Positions 60,601 to 64,000 of a stretch of DNA of 64,000 nucleotides are shown piece after piece (position 1 is the first letter of the stretch; every line of letters begins with the position of its first letter). Origin of the DNA: Verrucomicrobiota bacterium (GTDB taxonomy: Bacteria > Verrucomicrobiota > Verrucomicrobiia > Verrucomicrobiales > Akkermansiaceae); the NCBI GenBank assembly GCA_017301995.1, contig JAFLEH010000002.1:160839-224838 (forward strand), written 5' to 3'. The notes below the pieces were generated by a model. It was not told the DNA's origin and searched no databases. It saw only the letters and a list, made by a program, of their open reading frames with translations. The translations under genes and the position numbers were made by a program.

Positions 60601-63034
60601 TCGTGATCGCCGTGCCGCCGTCCGTGGCCACCGTGCCCTGCAAGGTGTAATGGAAACCGCTGACCTCCTGCTGGGTCGCCTGATGCACCTTCGGCGGCGG
60701 CACCAGCAGCAGCGAGGAATGCGATGAAGTGCTCCCGGAGGAAAGTTTGCGGGCGTCACCCGCATTCCAGGCTCCGGCGGCCGATTTGCGCACCACCGTG
60801 GCATACAGCGCATCGGCATTCGGCACCGGAGGGCTCTCGGTGGTGACCACCACCGGCTTCGTGCGGTTCGCCGCGGTGCCGCTGATGCCCAGCTCGCCAT
60901 TTTTGTTCAGTCCCCAGGAAACAACCGTGCCGTCGGAGCACAACGCCAGACTGTGCGCGGCCCCCGCATCCACCGCCACCACCGTCTTGCCATTCAGCGC
61001 GCTTCCCGAAAGGGTTTCGACCGTGATCGGATAAATCGCGTTTTGTGTGGTGCCATTGCCTAACTGCCCGTTGCCGTTGCCACCCCAGGCCGCGAGCGTG
61101 CCGTCCGTGCATAGCGCCAGCGTGTGTTTGCCGCCTGCGGAGATGGATTGCACGGTTTTGCCAAACAGCGCGCTGCCAGCCAGTTGATTCACGGCCTTCG
61201 GATAACGGTTGTTCACCCCCACCGCGACGCCGAGCACCGTCTTGATGATCTTCTGCGCCAGCGGGATCGAGTTGTCCTTGTGCCCGTATTGCAGGGAACT
61301 GTTGTCCCCCCAGGCCGCCAGCGTGCCGTCCGAGCACAGCGCCACATTGTGGTCTCCGCCTGCAGAGATCGCCATGACGATCTTGTTTCTCAGCGCCGTG
61401 TCATAAGCGACATTCGGATAGGTGATGTCCACGCCAGGCATGAAGACCAGGGCGATGTTCGTGGCCGCTTGCAGGTCGATGTAGCGCTCCACCACTTCCA
61501 GATCGTCCGCCGTCACCGTGTCTCCGGAAAACAGATTGATGACGATGGGGACGACGCGGGTCGCCTCGGACAGCGCCTCCTCGGAAAGCGCGGTGATGAT
61601 TGCTTCCTTGAGGGTGTCCACTTTCACCGTCTGGAGCAGTTTGGCGACCCGGTCCGTGTCCGAGGTCACGCGGCCATCAGCCGAATCGGCAGGCATCAAG
61701 CCCTGCTGGATCGCGTAGCTCACGATGAATTCCTCGACCAGCGGCCCGAGCAGGTTGTTCGCGGTCTCCAGCTTCTTGCCGTCGGAGTTCGCCTTGTCCG
61801 CCGCCTGTTGCAGTTTTTGGTCAATCAGCGGCGACAGGGTGCTGTCCATCGCCGCGCTCACCGCCTCGCGGATCAAAGGCAGCGCCACCTCCCGCGCCGT
61901 ATTCTCGGCCACGGGCAGCAGAGCCTCTAGCAAAACGGGCCGCGCGATGCCGCGAAACAGGTCCTGTGCGATCTCGGTGAAAAAACTGGTCGCCTCGACC
62001 CGCATGCCCCGTCGGTTATAGATGTCCGCAGCCAGAACAGGCACCTTCGAGAAGGCGATGTCGCTGTTATCACCCAGTTGATGCAGCTCATTGGTCCCCC
62101 ATACCGCCACTTTGCCCTCGGAGGTCAGCGCCAGGCTGTGCTTGTCGCCCGCGGCAACCGCCACCACCGTTTTGCCTGCCAGAACACCCGCAGTGCTCAC
62201 GGCTACCGGAGCCGCCGAGGAGGTGAGCGAATCATTGCCCAACTGGCCCTTGTTGTTATTCCCCCAGGCCACCACCGAGCCGTCGGAGCACAACGCCAGG
62301 CTGTGCGCGGCACCCGCCGCCACCTGGATCACCGTTTTGCCCGCAAGCGCGCCACCACTCACCCGCACCGGCCGGTTGCGCGCCGTGTAGCTGCCATCGC
62401 CAAGTTGTCCGGAGGCGTTTCCTCCCCATGCCACCACCGTGCCATCGGTGCACAGCGCGAGCGAGTGCGCACCGCCTTGGGCCACTTGCACCACGGTCTT
62501 GCCCGCCAGCAGGCCGGATTGCACTGGCGGCGCCAGCCCGTCAACCCACACCGGCTTGCGGCGCAGGTCGGACGACTTATCGCCGAGCTGGCCGGAAGCG
62601 TTGGCTCCCCAGCCCGTCGGCACCAGGTCCTTCCACAGCAGCACCAGGTCATTGTTGCCCTCGCCGCCGTAATACCACGCCGCATAGCGGTAGGTGAAGC
62701 CGCCGAAGGTCAGATTCACATCGGAGCCGTTCGCCACATTGCCGAAGCTGCCGCTGATGAAACTCCGACCCGTGTTTTTCACGATCATCAGGTCGGCACC
62801 CGGAACCGGCGCGTAATTCAGGGAAATATCAAGGCTTCCGGCAGCGGTGTAGCCTGCCGCCTCGATCGGCACATCGGTGGCTGAGTCGAGGACCGCGGTG
62901 GTAGTCGCCACCGCAGGCAAGCCAGCCATTGCGGTCATCACCAATAGTACCCGGAGCCACGCCGGACACCGAAGTGTTTGCCGACCGGTGGCCGAACATT
63001 CGGACGAGGCCGATGTGGAGACGGGCGTATTCAT
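33653..63034 (-). CDS. Giant secreted multi-beta-propeller protein (9793 aa): RCC1, BNR/YCF48-like, Kelch, cadherin-like, IPT and LamG modules
   Basis: A single uninterrupted frame. The N-terminus has a long polar leader and a hydrophobic signal core ([17 protein letters not shown]). Counting motif copies in the translation gives 15 propellers, each of seven blades: 11 RCC1-type (WGxNxxGQLG or WGxNxxGQxN), three BNR/YCF48-like ([10 protein letters not shown], then [10 protein letters not shown]) and one Kelch. Nucleotide order from the N-terminus: seven leader + RCC1 + Fn3-like super-repeats (62910-49195, the last without an Fn3); cadherin-like/IPT (49190-47470); Kelch (47460-46340); RCC1 (46335-45515); IPT/cadherin/Ig-like; RCC1 and BNR (44650-42915); Ig-like; RCC1 and BNR (42235-40530); Ig-like; IPT; LamG-like (39600-39040); Ig-like; BNR (38330-37485); Ig-like; RCC1 (36800-35960); Ig-like and five cadherin-like repeats (35950-34170); C-terminal domain. 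Probably an envelope-exposed adhesin or matrix protein; function unknown. Confidence 0.85.
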   Translation of the reverse strand: MNTPVSTSASSECSATGRQTLRCPAWLRVLLVMTAMAGLPAVATTTAVLDSATDVPIEAAGYTAAGSLDISLNYAPVPGADLMIVKNTGRSFISGSFGNVANGSDVNLTFGGFTYRYAAWYYGGEGNNDLVLLWKDLVPTGWGANASGQLGDKSSDLRRKPVWVDGLAPPVQSGLLAGKTVVQVAQGGAHSLALCTDGTVVAWGGNASGQLGDGSYTARNRPVRVSGGALAGKTVIQVAAGAAHSLALCSDGSVVAWGNNNKGQLGNDSLTSSAAPVAVSTAGVLAGKTVVAVAAGDKHSLALTSEGKVAVWGTNELHQLGDNSDIAFSKVPVLAADIYNRRGMRVEATSFFTEIAQDLFRGIARPVLLEALLPVAENTAREVALPLIREAVSAAMDSTLSPLIDQKLQQAADKANSDGKKLETANNLLGPLVEEFIVSYAIQQGLMPADSADGRVTSDTDRVAKLLQTVKVDTLKEAIITALSEEALSEATRVVPIVINLFSGDTVTADDLEVVERYIDLQAATNIALVFMPGVDITYPNVAYDTALRNKIVMAISAGGDHNVALCSDGTLAAWGDNSSLQYGHKDNSIPLAQKIIKTVLGVAVGVNNRYPKAVNQLAGSALFGKTVQSISAGGKHTLALCTDGTLAAWGGNGNGQLGNGTTQNAIYPITVETLSGSALNGKTVVAVDAGAAHSLALCSDGTVVSWGLNKNGELGISGTAANRTKPVVVTTESPPVPNADALYATVVRKSAAGAWNAGDARKLSSGSTSSHSSLLLVPPPKVHQATQQEVSGFHYTLQGTVATDGGTAITKRGMVWAKTAENADPRLDDPDNHDSSSTNPSALTTGTFSTQATDLSLNTWYSYTVYARNAAMPNGNIHDFGTVFTTPTTTFVPYETGTTARDSITLPAGTFLTSRLPDISAPTHTAVKTTEATLGGNITFNGRSNITRRGVVVAELKTMRPLKRGSDGTANEFTDEAPPLEVPLEIGQSGVVSYHVDIPGGVEPDLPYPGVFTIKAVNLKRGTTYVYRAYARNVNGVTYTDKIRVFSTQIPSMNVTWSQGDFDSGEIPATVMDTDAVITPGAVLSLSITAAPAVGRDLTVIRNNGASLIQGTFANVLHGDIVTMSFGGRIYRYVASYRGGDSGKDFVLQWYGTSAVTWGANDGLMLENGDPSPTTLPFGLENLGVLQGRTVIQVARGEHHTLALCADGTIAAWGSNFHGQLGNPTNLGQAAEVGVPVDVLRDGGSVLGGRVVVAVAASATQNAALCLDGTVVTWGGTSNDWAPTVINGAGSALDGKTVVSLAAGGYHFLALCADGTVFSWGDNSKGQLGDGTTSSSLSPVAVDTAAGSALTDKVVVSVCAGAYHSVALCSDGTAAAWGANEKGQLGDASTTDRSRPVAVSTQDGSAVSGWSTRLVSVAAGIAHTVGIRADGKAVAWGDNAKGQLGSSGGNSTVPRLVSTSETLGGKTVQSVAAGAEHSLALCSDGTVAAWGRNDVNQLGDGSTTDRATPVLVANSANDVLGNGIVSKLSAGCTAHRSALVLAPNVIFKSPENIRIGTTTARVAAEVDFAAGLILTEYGVVLSRTSLNSRPTVGGADVTTLAVTQSIPAIPFGFPLDATGLVEGDGYTYAAYAKTANGRTHYSGYRTFKTGPAVMNSTLFAANSGQAAIYQDSPAGSTGPAPWSLALQNPPQAGTDLVVIENRAPGFANNTPHGSLLNGQEVTLQRDNKSFPFVAWYYGGDGNDLVLRPRQLLTAVWGGNASAQLGFPTPASVNKPALVTFTGALATKTVVQVARGGTHTLALCSDGKLFAWGSGPLGNPAGSGGVPVQVMKGANAPLENVIAVAAGYTHNLALTSDNKVWAWGANENGQLGDGTQTARTYATQVSTGTSSALNGKTVLSLAAGENHSLALCSDGSVVSWGSNGSGQLGLGDGPPRNVTTGSSSLPVAVRTTAGSALAGRKVTAVAAGAGFSLAVCADGNVAAWGSSANGQLGSAVTGLQSLPLAVNRGTGSALRDRWVKSIAAGRNHVVALTQDAQVVTWGFGSGGASPTLVSSLSNNTTAQGQPKRVVEVAAGAGFSQARFSDGTVASWGANNVGQLGDGTLVDKAQPVYLNTGAGPLTPEPSVFNRQDGAWAAGLAQGAFAQHSAILSAVPALARPVVVTPLSYGSVSLTVSLDLPGRSDILEHGIVLAKTSVDARPLLDEVDGFNVRIKTSAGANGTLVWTDLDANTSYSYAGYVTTNTGTVYSEFGTFTSPSGKPRFDAAPTAETTSPNGAELAARVADDGGLAVTAKRFLVSLAATNPDPVQGEIGVIDLPAQTNVFYPSPQFWTAVTGLQPATVYACVAMAENAAGESYSPYGTFVTAVSSHSFTGDYFTTLTLPEVSIASGASLNLSLSRTPEAGRNFTVINNTGLNPIAGTFGNVAHGSTVSLTVGGKTYDYVAWYYGGDGNDLVLLWKGTDAFGWGNNSHGQAGPGAAVLSEAVLAYDQSDAEGRPTAVQMARGGQHSLILLSNGQVVAWGRNHLGQLGDGTTTDRGTPVTVAGISGVVAVAAGENHSLALLANGQLKAWGANAGGQLGNDSTTDSSSPVTVSVVNGTGLFGKRVTGISAGRAHSMVVCADGSVATWGDNSLGQLGAGSDVTGFNTAYLIPASSFNGKKIKTVSAGRNHNLALATDGTLFAWGDHTAGQLGIGEVDHNLEHKPVTLAGIYTAISAGGEHSMALALGNRVLTWGRNLEGQLGNGTTTPSYSPVDIGLDTVASISAGQGHSMALRLDGKLLSWGNNTYGELGRANTSTIPLEVSRTTALAGVSITSVAHGSTSLHSGVLGGPSPVAALPVFSAVTPTTATLGGTVLSDGGKTVLARGLVLAKTTDDATPTLGEANVLDLTASGGTGAFTTGVINLQPHTGYSFAAYVVTDDGAAYSETASFFTQFDNISANWTQSDHFTAYTIDAPSVSIAAGSTATLTLGTVVLKPADITLIRNRGLQPIEGRFTNLAHGANLDFTFGGRDYHYIVSYYGGEGGNDLVLRWRDTALAAWGGNPYGQVGTGNQQSQLLPAAVRQSGVLFGKTVVQVARGGRHTLALCSDGSVAAWGDNSAHQLYYSQPGNPPAFTTQPVLVTPVPSLTLTDGHRIVAIAAGYTRNMALTEDGTLFFWGANQESGISINNNQAPFQGRRIIAVAAGGDQALALCSDGALISWDPAWLTLGGSASVIDSGALTGKKVVAMAAGKNHALALCSDGTLVAWGDNTKGQLGDNLRTNRLVPVLVNRGASSALAGKTIQSLAAGGEHSLALCADGTVAAWGGNAFGQLGDGTADDQSLPVAVSTAGVLNGRTIKSLAAGEFHSIALRDDDAALAWGLNDEGQVGDGTTNIRLSPALVSTSGPLSSGAILQLTSGGSAGHSAAIVSASPSVTDPIVQIARADHAVLGATVLDAGATILERGVVVSKTSDDSTPSIGETGVTKTIAAGTTAGAFTVTAEGLQSGTTYSFAGYLITAHPNNPAATVTTYSSVGTFSTEIDTLVVNLTGHNQPPLTLPAVTVGPHFTPTLDFDPIAGEDILVIRNTGTSPIEGRFGIYPDGAEITLSRGGKSYNYTVSYYGGDGNDLALVWRDKSLWRWGDGQKLPVGLATGNVVQLARGRNHNLSLSADGIVSAWQTESDVNAYFAQSGNTTTTPVPVPTGAGSGLAGKKTAFIAAGAHHSVALTTEGRVMVWGYNENGELGRGFVTTYNSLGAPIDNDTLLHMPIEVKRDVAQSALYGGDERRVKMIAAGGNHTLAVCYDGTLVAWGKNSDGQLGDGTTQSRSMPVAVSTGPGSILFGKTVVAIAAGMSHSLALCSDGTLAAWGANDQGQIGRGNTTSSSVPVIVSLGNAFSGKTLASIVAGADHTLALFDDGTLAAWGKGLNGQLGNGSTDNKTTPEPVSTASGSALYGRTVVEIAAGAAHSFVRCTDGSVVLWGRNTEGQLGDYTFEDRLLPAETAARGDNPLLAAYVCDLSNTGCASNATFAQSVPLPVITSPVVGARTINSAVLGADVTSDGGALVLERGVVVSKRSENANPRVSGVAVTKFATGGQTGSFTVTATGLTDATEYAFAGFVRTANTTTYTETGTFFTASGSIVFAYNSAADVPRSLDNAAIIPGSTLNLTLNFAPSPGTNLTVLRNTGVGPISGSFTNVTNGAALDLVFNGVTYPFVAWYYGGTGNNDLVLLWRHTALAGWGSNNKAQLADYRHGPPLYDYSYQNVKVPGAVLPAGALAGKTIIQVTQGEEFSLALCSDGTVAGWGDYERAQLGLVQPGLRPTKVETNGTALQGKFVVQVAAGWRHGLALCSDGTVAAWGDNTYGQLGDGTFNQSTLPVQVGGALSGKTVVAIAAGWYHNLALCSDGTVAAWGRNNSGQIGNGSFTPPTAPGTGHPDDVKSPVMVTTSGSALSGKIVTAIAAGENHSVALVSDGSNGGFLKQWGLIYGNKQTVPQHVQEAAFAGKTITAIAVGRNHSLALTSEGTVAAWGDGTYGQNGSDTGWNELRPVPAGSGSALEGKTVVALAAGQDHSLALLSDGTVAAWGRNENGQLGNNSTTNTMVPVEVSRVAGTSVLAEGPVRSILSASSSGQHSLALLGYQPFSIASYAGSANVALSKEEEDADTYVATVIPSGDSFPLTPIVFSKSGDDAGFFNLDSNTGVLSFTSPRNFDAPADGNGNNIYEVTVTATESGLGRFATAQSFSVSITDINDSPGAISLSAAAIAENSAPGTTIGLLSTSDQDAGQTHTFSLGTDADSSAFMIVGNALKVRSLLNYESRNTYNIRINATDNGSTPATSESAFAISVTNMANEQTPAVLGISPPSGPLAGGTAITLTGSGFTPVTGVFFDGIPATSVTVVNDTTLTATTPAHAAGFVDVSVFAANGAGSARSLFAYVDGSGTAPTVASATPSSGSTVSNRVVRITGTGFESGARVHFGGVAATRVTVVDDQTLDATTPAQAAGTVDVRVTTTGGTGIGAGLYTYVPNEAPTSIALSPAAVLENNLPGITVGTLSTTDANAEQEHSFSLVSGTGSTDNSLFSISGKTLKINTITNFETKPAYSIRVRATDMAGSAATYEQVLAISVTDNPAEVSPGILRLSPLSGTPLGGTTVTITGTGFTDVRQVFFGAEMVAQPTVVNDTTLTVITPQNVEGLVDVTVHTGGGVITAASAFLYEKRVLGMWTPTLSLTQAGRGSILNEGAVTLLDGRVLFAGGTETLPSNLVDIYDPATGAWTAGPPMAHARSGHTLFLLDDGRVLAAGGSGLAGDPNADRTAEVYDPVSNSWSNTGAMVGPFTRHAVTRRGSGGVFMMGGISTGGTYQAGFQLFNPADLSWSGLNGMPEARADHCAVEFGNSVLVLGGQNASSTLSSGIFLDSNNQWTPIGIPMSVARRNFTATKLPNGKVLVVGGINGSGVVGGSELYTDGPTNYLGRQNTWSTGPSLATPRYNHRAILLNDGRVLIAGGTNAAGQALDSSEIYDPALNTFTTGVTSASSVARDMRMNDLRAGFGMTKLQNGKVLAVGGSNGTTAVRTAEIFDPSLEQTVQFPKPLAVTVPYTIYTNNPVGWGSSVSGRLTAPAVNPTAIAIGGGHGLALKPDGTVVGWGDNSDGQINIPGGLSGVTRVAAGSNFSLALKSDGTVVAWGNNSNGQCNVPGGLSGVTAISAGNGQSMALKSDGTVVAWGNNYDGQSSVPGGLTGVIAIAAGGSHSIALKSDGTVICWGYSGNGRTNPPAGLSNVVAIAAGNSHNLALKSDGTVVGWGTNNGGETTTPYGLTDVIAVAAGNAHSLALKSNGTVVAWGGNGEGQINVPAGLGRVTRIAAGGGFSYALYQTSNPADGSVAGGTPVTIVGSGFTSPAMVTFGGNAASNVVVVNSGTITAITPPHAAGVVDVVVVGELGSGTGAGLFTYLANQAPTNIALSPASIAEDNAANATVGTLSVTDINQDDTQTFSLVTGAGDTDNASFTLAGNALKIIPVTDYETKSSYSIRVQADDGRGGIFAKALTVSIIDGNDAPLANAQSVTTNEDTAVNITLTGSDPNPGTTLTYSIVTGPVNGTLTGSGASRTYTPAANFNGSDSFTFRTNDGSFNSPLATVSITVTPVNDAPVLTLNSAVAGSAATGSQVYGNNEFNLIGWGNNDFGQLSFPDDLGLVKSASVGYTHGLAVKSNGTVAAWGDNSAGQCNVPAGLVNVAAVAAGDGASLALKADGTVVAWGSNGNGQTTVPAGLNGVTAIAAGRYHFLALKNDGTVVAWGRNSEGQCNVPAGLTGVAQIAAGGAHRGLHSLALKSDGTVVAWGDNYYGQTNVPAGLTGVTAIAAGSSHSLAVRSNGTVVAWGWNDNGQCNVSGLSGVVAVAGGHSHSLALRADGSMVGVSTDTDSHRFPPGTVTPVASISVGAYTNYALIPVDTTGRVGSKWIPRDIVRGWGDVASSADGTKLVAMANTGVHTSTDSGVTWTQRSGQSSSRVASSADGTKLVGVSYNANIFTSTDSGVTWTDRGNNRLWRDVASSADGTKLVAVVDNGQIYTSTDSGVNWTARETNRGWRAVTSSADGTKLAAVPYYGNIYTSTDSGVTWTARENSRYWNAIACSADGTKLVALLGTSQTQGESGIYTSSDSGVTWTQKEHNRGWQAVTSSADGTQLAAVCANGPIYTSQDSGATWQIGAMGRFWAGIASSADGSKLVATAGNSKIYTSAATPSLYTHTVSGNAGAQTVTSLFNAIVSGPADESSQTVTFTVTNNNNALFSVQPAISANGTLTYRPVPGAVGSAFVSVFVQDDGGNANGGANSALQTFVITLTPANQPPVVTLAQSAVTLREDSPAYTATGFATFTPGHLREYTQTQVGGFTVTNNNNALFSVQPAISGTGTLTFTPAADAFGTATVSVTAQDNGGTANGGVDTGTTTFTINLTSVNDAPVFALNGTVAPGAQTGTTHLDLGSWGIGVSPPPTDLTGAKALSAGNNHSLALKEDGTVVAWGGNNYGQLNVPSGLGDLRVTAVAAGEGQSLALTADGTVFVWGKSDNGQANVPAGLNATAIAAGAYHVLALRTNGTVAAWGYNDNGQCNVPAGLSNVIAISAGANHSLALKSDGTVVAWGLNGQGQINIPGGLTGVTAIAAGGYHNLALKSDGTVVAWGQNANGQATVPGGLTGVTAIAAGRDHSLALKSDGTVVVWGYNAAGPAAPPLGLRGVTYIASGSSSNISHSLRYRATDSNPGAIWTLRGTKTDWRDIASSADGTKLVAAEGANIYTSTDSGATWTQRFAQANIIGLASSADGTKLVAVRYGGNIFTSTDSGFTWTDRGNNNVWRDVASSADGTRLVACSNYGYIYTSTDSGATWTIRIIGPWMGVASSADGLKLVATSDGGGLYTSTDGGANWTRREHANLGFYLRGVACSADGTKIISAGVTGQYSNSSQGRLCISSDSGVNWTTIDTSPDYTAVACSADGSKIVASDWGGLIQTSTNFGATWNARQTNRYWGAFASSADGTKLAAVGNGLLFTSTPLNLYSISTAANAGAQSVSSLFTGVAPGSANESGQTVSVSVTNNNNALFTVQPTISADGTLTYTPSPTASGTATVTVVVQDNGGTANGGVDTSVGQIFQITITPVNNPPVVTLAQSTVTRLEDSGAYSAASFATFSPGPASESAQTLLGYTVTNDNNSLFSVQPAINTSGTLTFTPAANAFGTATVSVVTQDSGGTANGGVDTSTTTFTIAITSVNDAPGFSFTSPAITSISPNNGTTAGGTTVTITGSGFTGTTGVTFGGVAATNVVVSSPTSITCVTPAGINAGVSVIVTSPNGSNAPNTLFAYGAGASRVYEFNGSYTDSLGGPAMVPNGGSLGATGYTFGAGQGPNVSNALANTAEYSIEMLVRFNETSGYRNLINFNGLTADPAFYCNSGKAFFYPYPFDGGNSTTVDMNAGQTHRVVMTRNATTKVTTAYVDGVQKGQITDTNNHYVASASGGILHFFRDDGGENASGFVDQIRLYNSVLTPAQVAALAQGGTTITLDSSSPSSITVGANSGANSLPAFATSISPGPENESAQTVGFNVTNTNNALFSVQPTISSNGTLTFTPSPTAGGTATVTVVAQDNGGTANGGMDTSAAQTFQINIIQPNNPPVVTLAQNTVTRLEDSGAYSAASFATFSPGPASEFAQTLVGYTVTNNNNSLFSAQPAINTSGTLTFTPAANAFGTATVSVVTQDSGGTANGGVDTSTTTFTIAITSVNDAPSFAVPAGTSIPAGPTWTARDSNRDWRMVTSSSDGTKLAAVTGSLLFTSTDSGATWVQRSLSVNGSYIASSADGTKLVVSNYGGRVHTSTDSGVTWTARENVRNWANVVSSADGTKLAAFVRSGQIYTSTDSGVNWTARENNRNWYALASSTDGTKLVAAEYTGQIHTSTDSGVSWTARESARTWQDIACSADGTKLVAAVRGGQIYTSTDSGVTWTARESSRNWWGVASSSDGSKLAAVVSNGQIYTSTDSGVSWTARDTNRDWSSIASSADGGKLVAVVANGQIYTSGSFTPYTLTAAANAGAQSSSAFATSISTGPANESSQTVSFTVTNDNTALFTVQPAISSTGTLSYTPSPTAGGTATVTVVAQDNGGVANGGADTSAAQTFRITITPVNNPPSVTFAQSTVTRLEDSGAYSAASFATFSPGPASESAQTLVGYTVTNNNNALFSAQPAINISGTLTFTPAANAFGSATVTVVAQDSGGTASGGVDTSTTTFTIDITGVNDAPSFTANSTVLIGSSYEVVAWGHNAYGQSTVPAGLGQVKTAAAGFYHALAVKTDGTVAAWGYNGDTQCNVPAGLSGVVAVAAGQSHSLALKSDGTVMAWGSNANGQCNIPAGLNNVTGIAAGYVVSYAIKSDGTVVAWGNNSWGQLNIPAGLTGVVAVSSGQSHALALKSDGTLVAWGANNEGQRNIPSGLSGVNAIASGSWDHNLAVRNDGTVAAWQRNDAGQSSVPAGLTGVVGVAAGFQHSVAVKSNGTVVVWGTNSSGQQNIPAGLGGVSRVHAGGDFTIALKSAPLTVAANTTQSLSSAVTDISPGPNESAQTVSFNVTNNNNALFSVQPAISSTGTLTFTTSSTTGTATITVVAQDDGGTANGGVNSSAAQTFVITTTNIAPTNLALSTASIAENNAPGATVGTLTATDADAGQTQAFSLVTGTGDTDNAAFTIDGSSLKLISGANFEAKSTYSLRVQTNDGAGGTFAKALTVTILDVNEAPADIALSASSIAENNAANATVGSLTAIGDPDAGATHTFSLVTGEGDTDNDSFTIDGTTLKLIPSADFETKSSYAIRIRATDSGAPPASLDKQLTISITNVNEAPTDITLTVATLTENNAPYAIVGDLNAADPDAGSSHSFTLVAGEGDADNAAFAIIANRLQLVASADFEIKAVYQLRVRASDGAGGAFAKTLTVTILDANEAPTDIALTPATLAENNAANATVGFLTAIDPDAGAAHTFSLVSGDGDTDNAAFAIDGANLTVIPSADFETKNAYSLRVQADDGLGGTYAKALTVTVTDANEAPTNILLSATAIAENNAANATVGTFSAVDADAGQTHTFSLVAGEGDVDNGSFTLDGSTLKLTPVADFETKSSYAIRVRATDDGNPAAGFEMAFTISVTNVNEAPTFAGYAISTAYETATDASLRKILSAATDVDGDTLTVSGVTGATAQGGTAALLSGTVRYTPPTGFSGTDTVTITISDPGGISVTGAITVTVRPGAGVGTNAPVLELQPDGKVRLSFRGIPGRTYQVQRTTDMTTWSVVGSVVATSSGMVTYTDPAPPSGSAYYRLRKP
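34170..35680 (-). repeat. Five tandem cadherin-like repeats
   Basis: Units of about 300-312 bases encode [20 protein letters not shown] then TVGxLxAxDPDAGxTHTFSL, [16 protein letters not shown] and [10 protein letters not shown]. The DNA motif for AENNA recurs near 34413, 34713, 35013, 35325 and 35630. The calcium-binding DxNE-like ends are present, so the array is probably a stiff extracellular stalk near the C-terminus. Confidence 0.85.
38361..39988 (-). repeat. 116-base identical direct repeat inside Ig-like modules
   Basis: Bases 38361-38476 and 39873-39988 are identical over all 116 positions. Related but diverged copies begin near 36831 and 42275. They encode the same Ig-like unit ([20 protein letters not shown] and following). 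The feature spans from the first to the second identical copy. Confidence 0.85.
39040..39600 (-). other. LamG/concanavalin-like module within the giant gene
   Basis: This non-repeated stretch encodes [20 protein letters not shown], then [40 protein letters not shown] and [20 protein letters not shown]. This is the LamG-like jelly-roll pattern of secreted carbohydrate-binding modules. Confidence 0.75.
42915..43785 (-). repeat. First BNR/YCF48-like propeller, seven blades
   Basis: Seven copies of a ~40-residue unit, [15 protein letters not shown] then [14 protein letters not shown]. The Asp-box SxDxGxTW is clear. Sister propellers with seven copies each lie at 40530-41385 and 37485-38330. Confidence 0.85.
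45515..46335 (-). repeat. Eighth RCC1 propeller, short-blade type
   Basis: Seven ~39-residue blades of the form [21 protein letters not shown], then NNxDGQxNVPGGL. The DNA period is about 117 bases. The other propellers of this short-blade type lie at 43800-44650, 41395-42235 and 35960-36800, each also with seven blades. Confidence 0.85.
46340..47460 (-). repeat. Kelch-type propeller with seven blades
   Basis: Seven double-glycine blades can be counted: LFAGG, LAAGG, FMMGG, LVLGG, LVVGG, LIAGG and LAVGG, with [12 protein letters not shown]-type linkers. It lies between an IPT domain and the eighth RCC1 propeller. Confidence 0.85.
49195..62910 (-). repeat. Seven tandem super-repeats: leader module + seven-bladed RCC1 propeller + Fn3-like module
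   Basis: Approximate starts of the units on the minus strand are 62910, 59880, 58085, 55930, 54235, 52495 and 50690, about 1.5-3.1 kb each. Each begins with an ~80-residue leader (LTVIRNTG, then GTFxNVxHG, then [13 protein letters not shown]). It continues with seven RCC1 blades of the [15 protein letters not shown] type and, in units 1-6, ends with an Fn3-like module ([11 protein letters not shown] and YSFAGYxxT). Units 1 and 3 carry two Fn3-like modules. Unit 1 also has a helical insertion at about 62030-61400. Boundaries are good to about 30 bases. Confidence 0.8.
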
Positions 63035-63624
63035 GTCGCGATAATAGGTGTCAGTTGGGTTCAGCCGGAGGGCGGGGGAGGCGGTGGCTGGGGCCGCAAT
63101 GGGACGGATGATTAATCAGGATTGGTTCGAAAAAGCAAAATCTGCTTCGATTGCAAGGATGCAAGATGCGGGCCAATCGTCTTTGATCGCAAGAAATAAG
63201 CAAAATATGCGGAGGTTAGTTTTGTTCAGCGATTCCAGATGCGTTTCATTGGGACTGGAGGCACGACAGTCCCGAGCCGAGCTGAAACCATCACCGCTGG
63301 GTAAGATTTGCCGGACTCTATCAACTGTTGCCGGAGGCGCTCGGGGGCAAGCCGCGCCAAGCGGGCCCGAGGTGCTCCGCGTGTCTAACGATAAACCTGG
63401 AAGGGAAAATGAAACCGCGGATGGCCGTTGATTATGTGGCTGTTACGAAAACCCGGCGCTTAACTCCAAGGGTGGGTGGCGCGATGTGCCCAACCTTTTG
63501 ATGATCCGCGTGAATCTACGTCCATCTGCGGTTTGATCCCGGTTTTCAGGAGAAATAGCCAGGAATTCAGCCGGCGCGGGATTACCCCTCCGGGCGGTGT
63601 CGTTCAGGGCCGGTCATTGGCTTT
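63035..63624. other. Intergenic region upstream of the giant gene
   Basis: About 590 bases without a convincing gene. It should hold the promoter of the giant gene, but I find only a TATTAT-like -10 a few bases from the ATG with no matching -35. Other sites are a perfect palindrome TGATTAATCA at 63109-63118 and a short AAGCA-GATTT-TGCTT hairpin near 63136. The segment 63110-63220 is AT-rich compared with the rest. An inverted pair of dispersed-repeat cores lies at 63404-63546. Confidence 0.6.
63404..63546. repeat. Inverted pair of the AACCGC-GATG dispersed repeat
   Basis: The left arm (63404-63432) reads AAACCGCGGATGGCCGTTGA. The right arm (63501-63546), reverse-complemented, reads AAACCGCAGATGGACGTAGA and continues TTCACGCGGATC. 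About 70 bases separate the arms, so a large cruciform or RNA stem is possible. The core resembles the repeat at 12211-12263. Confidence 0.6.
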
Positions 63625-64000
63625 CTAACCTATCGCCAGGAAATTCGCGAGCATGCGTTTGCCGTCCTGGGTGAGGATGGATTCCGGGTGGAACTGGACG
63701 CCGTGGACGGGAAACTCCCGGTGGCGCAGGCCCATGATTTCGCCCTCGGCGGTCCACGCGGTTATTTCGAGACAGTCCGGCAGGGTCTCGCGTTTCACGA
63801 TGAGCGAGTGATAGCGTGTGGCCTCGAAGGGCTCCGGCATGCCCGCGAACACGCTGGTACCGTTGTGGTGGATGGGTGAGGTCTTGCCGTGCATCAGGCG
63901 GTCGGCTCTAACGACCTGGCCGCCGTACACCTGCCCGATGGATTGGTGGCCCAGGCACACGCCGAGGATCGGGGTGGTGGCTCCCAGCGCCTCGATCAGC
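63625..64000 (-). CDS. Anthranilate/aminodeoxychorismate synthase glutamine amidotransferase subunit, partial
   Basis: The C-terminal ~124 residues; the frame runs off the right edge. It shows the class I amidotransferase nucleophile motif [17 protein letters not shown] and the C-terminal catalytic His and Glu in [11 protein letters not shown], with RYHSLIV typical of TrpG/PabA. The subunit releases ammonia from glutamine for the chorismate-using partner (TrpE or PabB). Sequence alone does not separate TrpG from PabA, and many bacteria use one protein for both. It ends 590 bases before the giant gene start on the same strand. Confidence 0.93.
   Translation of the reverse strand, partial: LIEALGATTPILGVCLGHQSIGQVYGGQVVRADRLMHGKTSPIHHNGTSVFAGMPEPFEATRYHSLIVKRETLPDCLEITAWTAEGEIMGLRHREFPVHGVQFHPESILTQDGKRMLANFLAIG

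Noticed and set aside
63048-63431. A 127-codon plus-strand open frame upstream of the giant gene
   Set aside because: No Shine-Dalgarno, no recognisable domain, and low-complexity composition. It also runs across AT-rich and repeat sequence, so it is treated as intergenic.
1-64000. tRNA, rRNA and riboswitch genes
   Set aside because: No cloverleaf-type GGTTCGAAT arm, rRNA core or known riboswitch core was noticed on either strand. Short structured RNAs cannot be excluded by eye.

Overview
The window looks like a GC-rich Verrucomicrobiota chromosome (Verrucomicrobiaceae-like, for example the Luteolibacter/Haloferula side). This is inferred from a PEP-CTERM exosortase substrate, secreted GH127 and GH5 enzymes, a MoxR/DUF58/VWA/DUF4175-like/TPR cluster, mostly weak Shine-Dalgarno signals, and a giant secreted protein ending in a [12 protein letters not shown]-type C-terminal domain common in that phylum. 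Most genes are on the minus strand. No rRNA, tRNA, CRISPR array or transposase was seen.

Layout. 1-868 is the 3' part of a large AAA 'DNA repair ATPase' gene. It converges on a minus-strand pair (973-7616): an M48-like metallopeptidase, then an 1825-residue protein joining a kinase C-lobe-like domain, a DUF4011/COG1112 helicase, a degenerate nuclease-like domain and a WGR domain. A decayed copy of the 3' end of the ATPase gene (7715-7807) lies beyond the pair, so the cassette sits between direct repeats. Next come a split acyl-carrier-like membrane protein (7822-8523), then a GH127-GH5 operon (12144-8529).

12399-29332 is a six-gene minus-strand operon: a 3049-residue TPR protein, a coiled-coil membrane protein, a MoxR ATPase, a DUF58 protein, a BatA-like VWA protein and a VWA/glutamine-amidotransferase-like protein. 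This is a Bat/MoxR-type envelope or chaperone module. A secreted beta-propeller hydrolase-like protein, a small membrane protein, a DUF4013 membrane protein and a PEP-CTERM protein follow.

33653-63034 (29.4 kb, 46% of the window) is one open reading frame for a 9793-residue secreted protein. By blade counting on the translation it holds 15 beta-propellers: 11 RCC1-type, 3 BNR/YCF48-like and 1 Kelch. Each has seven blades. They are joined by cadherin-like, IPT/TIG, Ig-like, Fn3-like and LamG-like modules. The first seven form a tandem super-repeat, each copy starting with the same unnamed leader module. This protein and the repeat-flanked helicase/peptidase cassette are the most interesting objects here. 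The window ends in a partial trpG/pabA-type glutamine amidotransferase gene.
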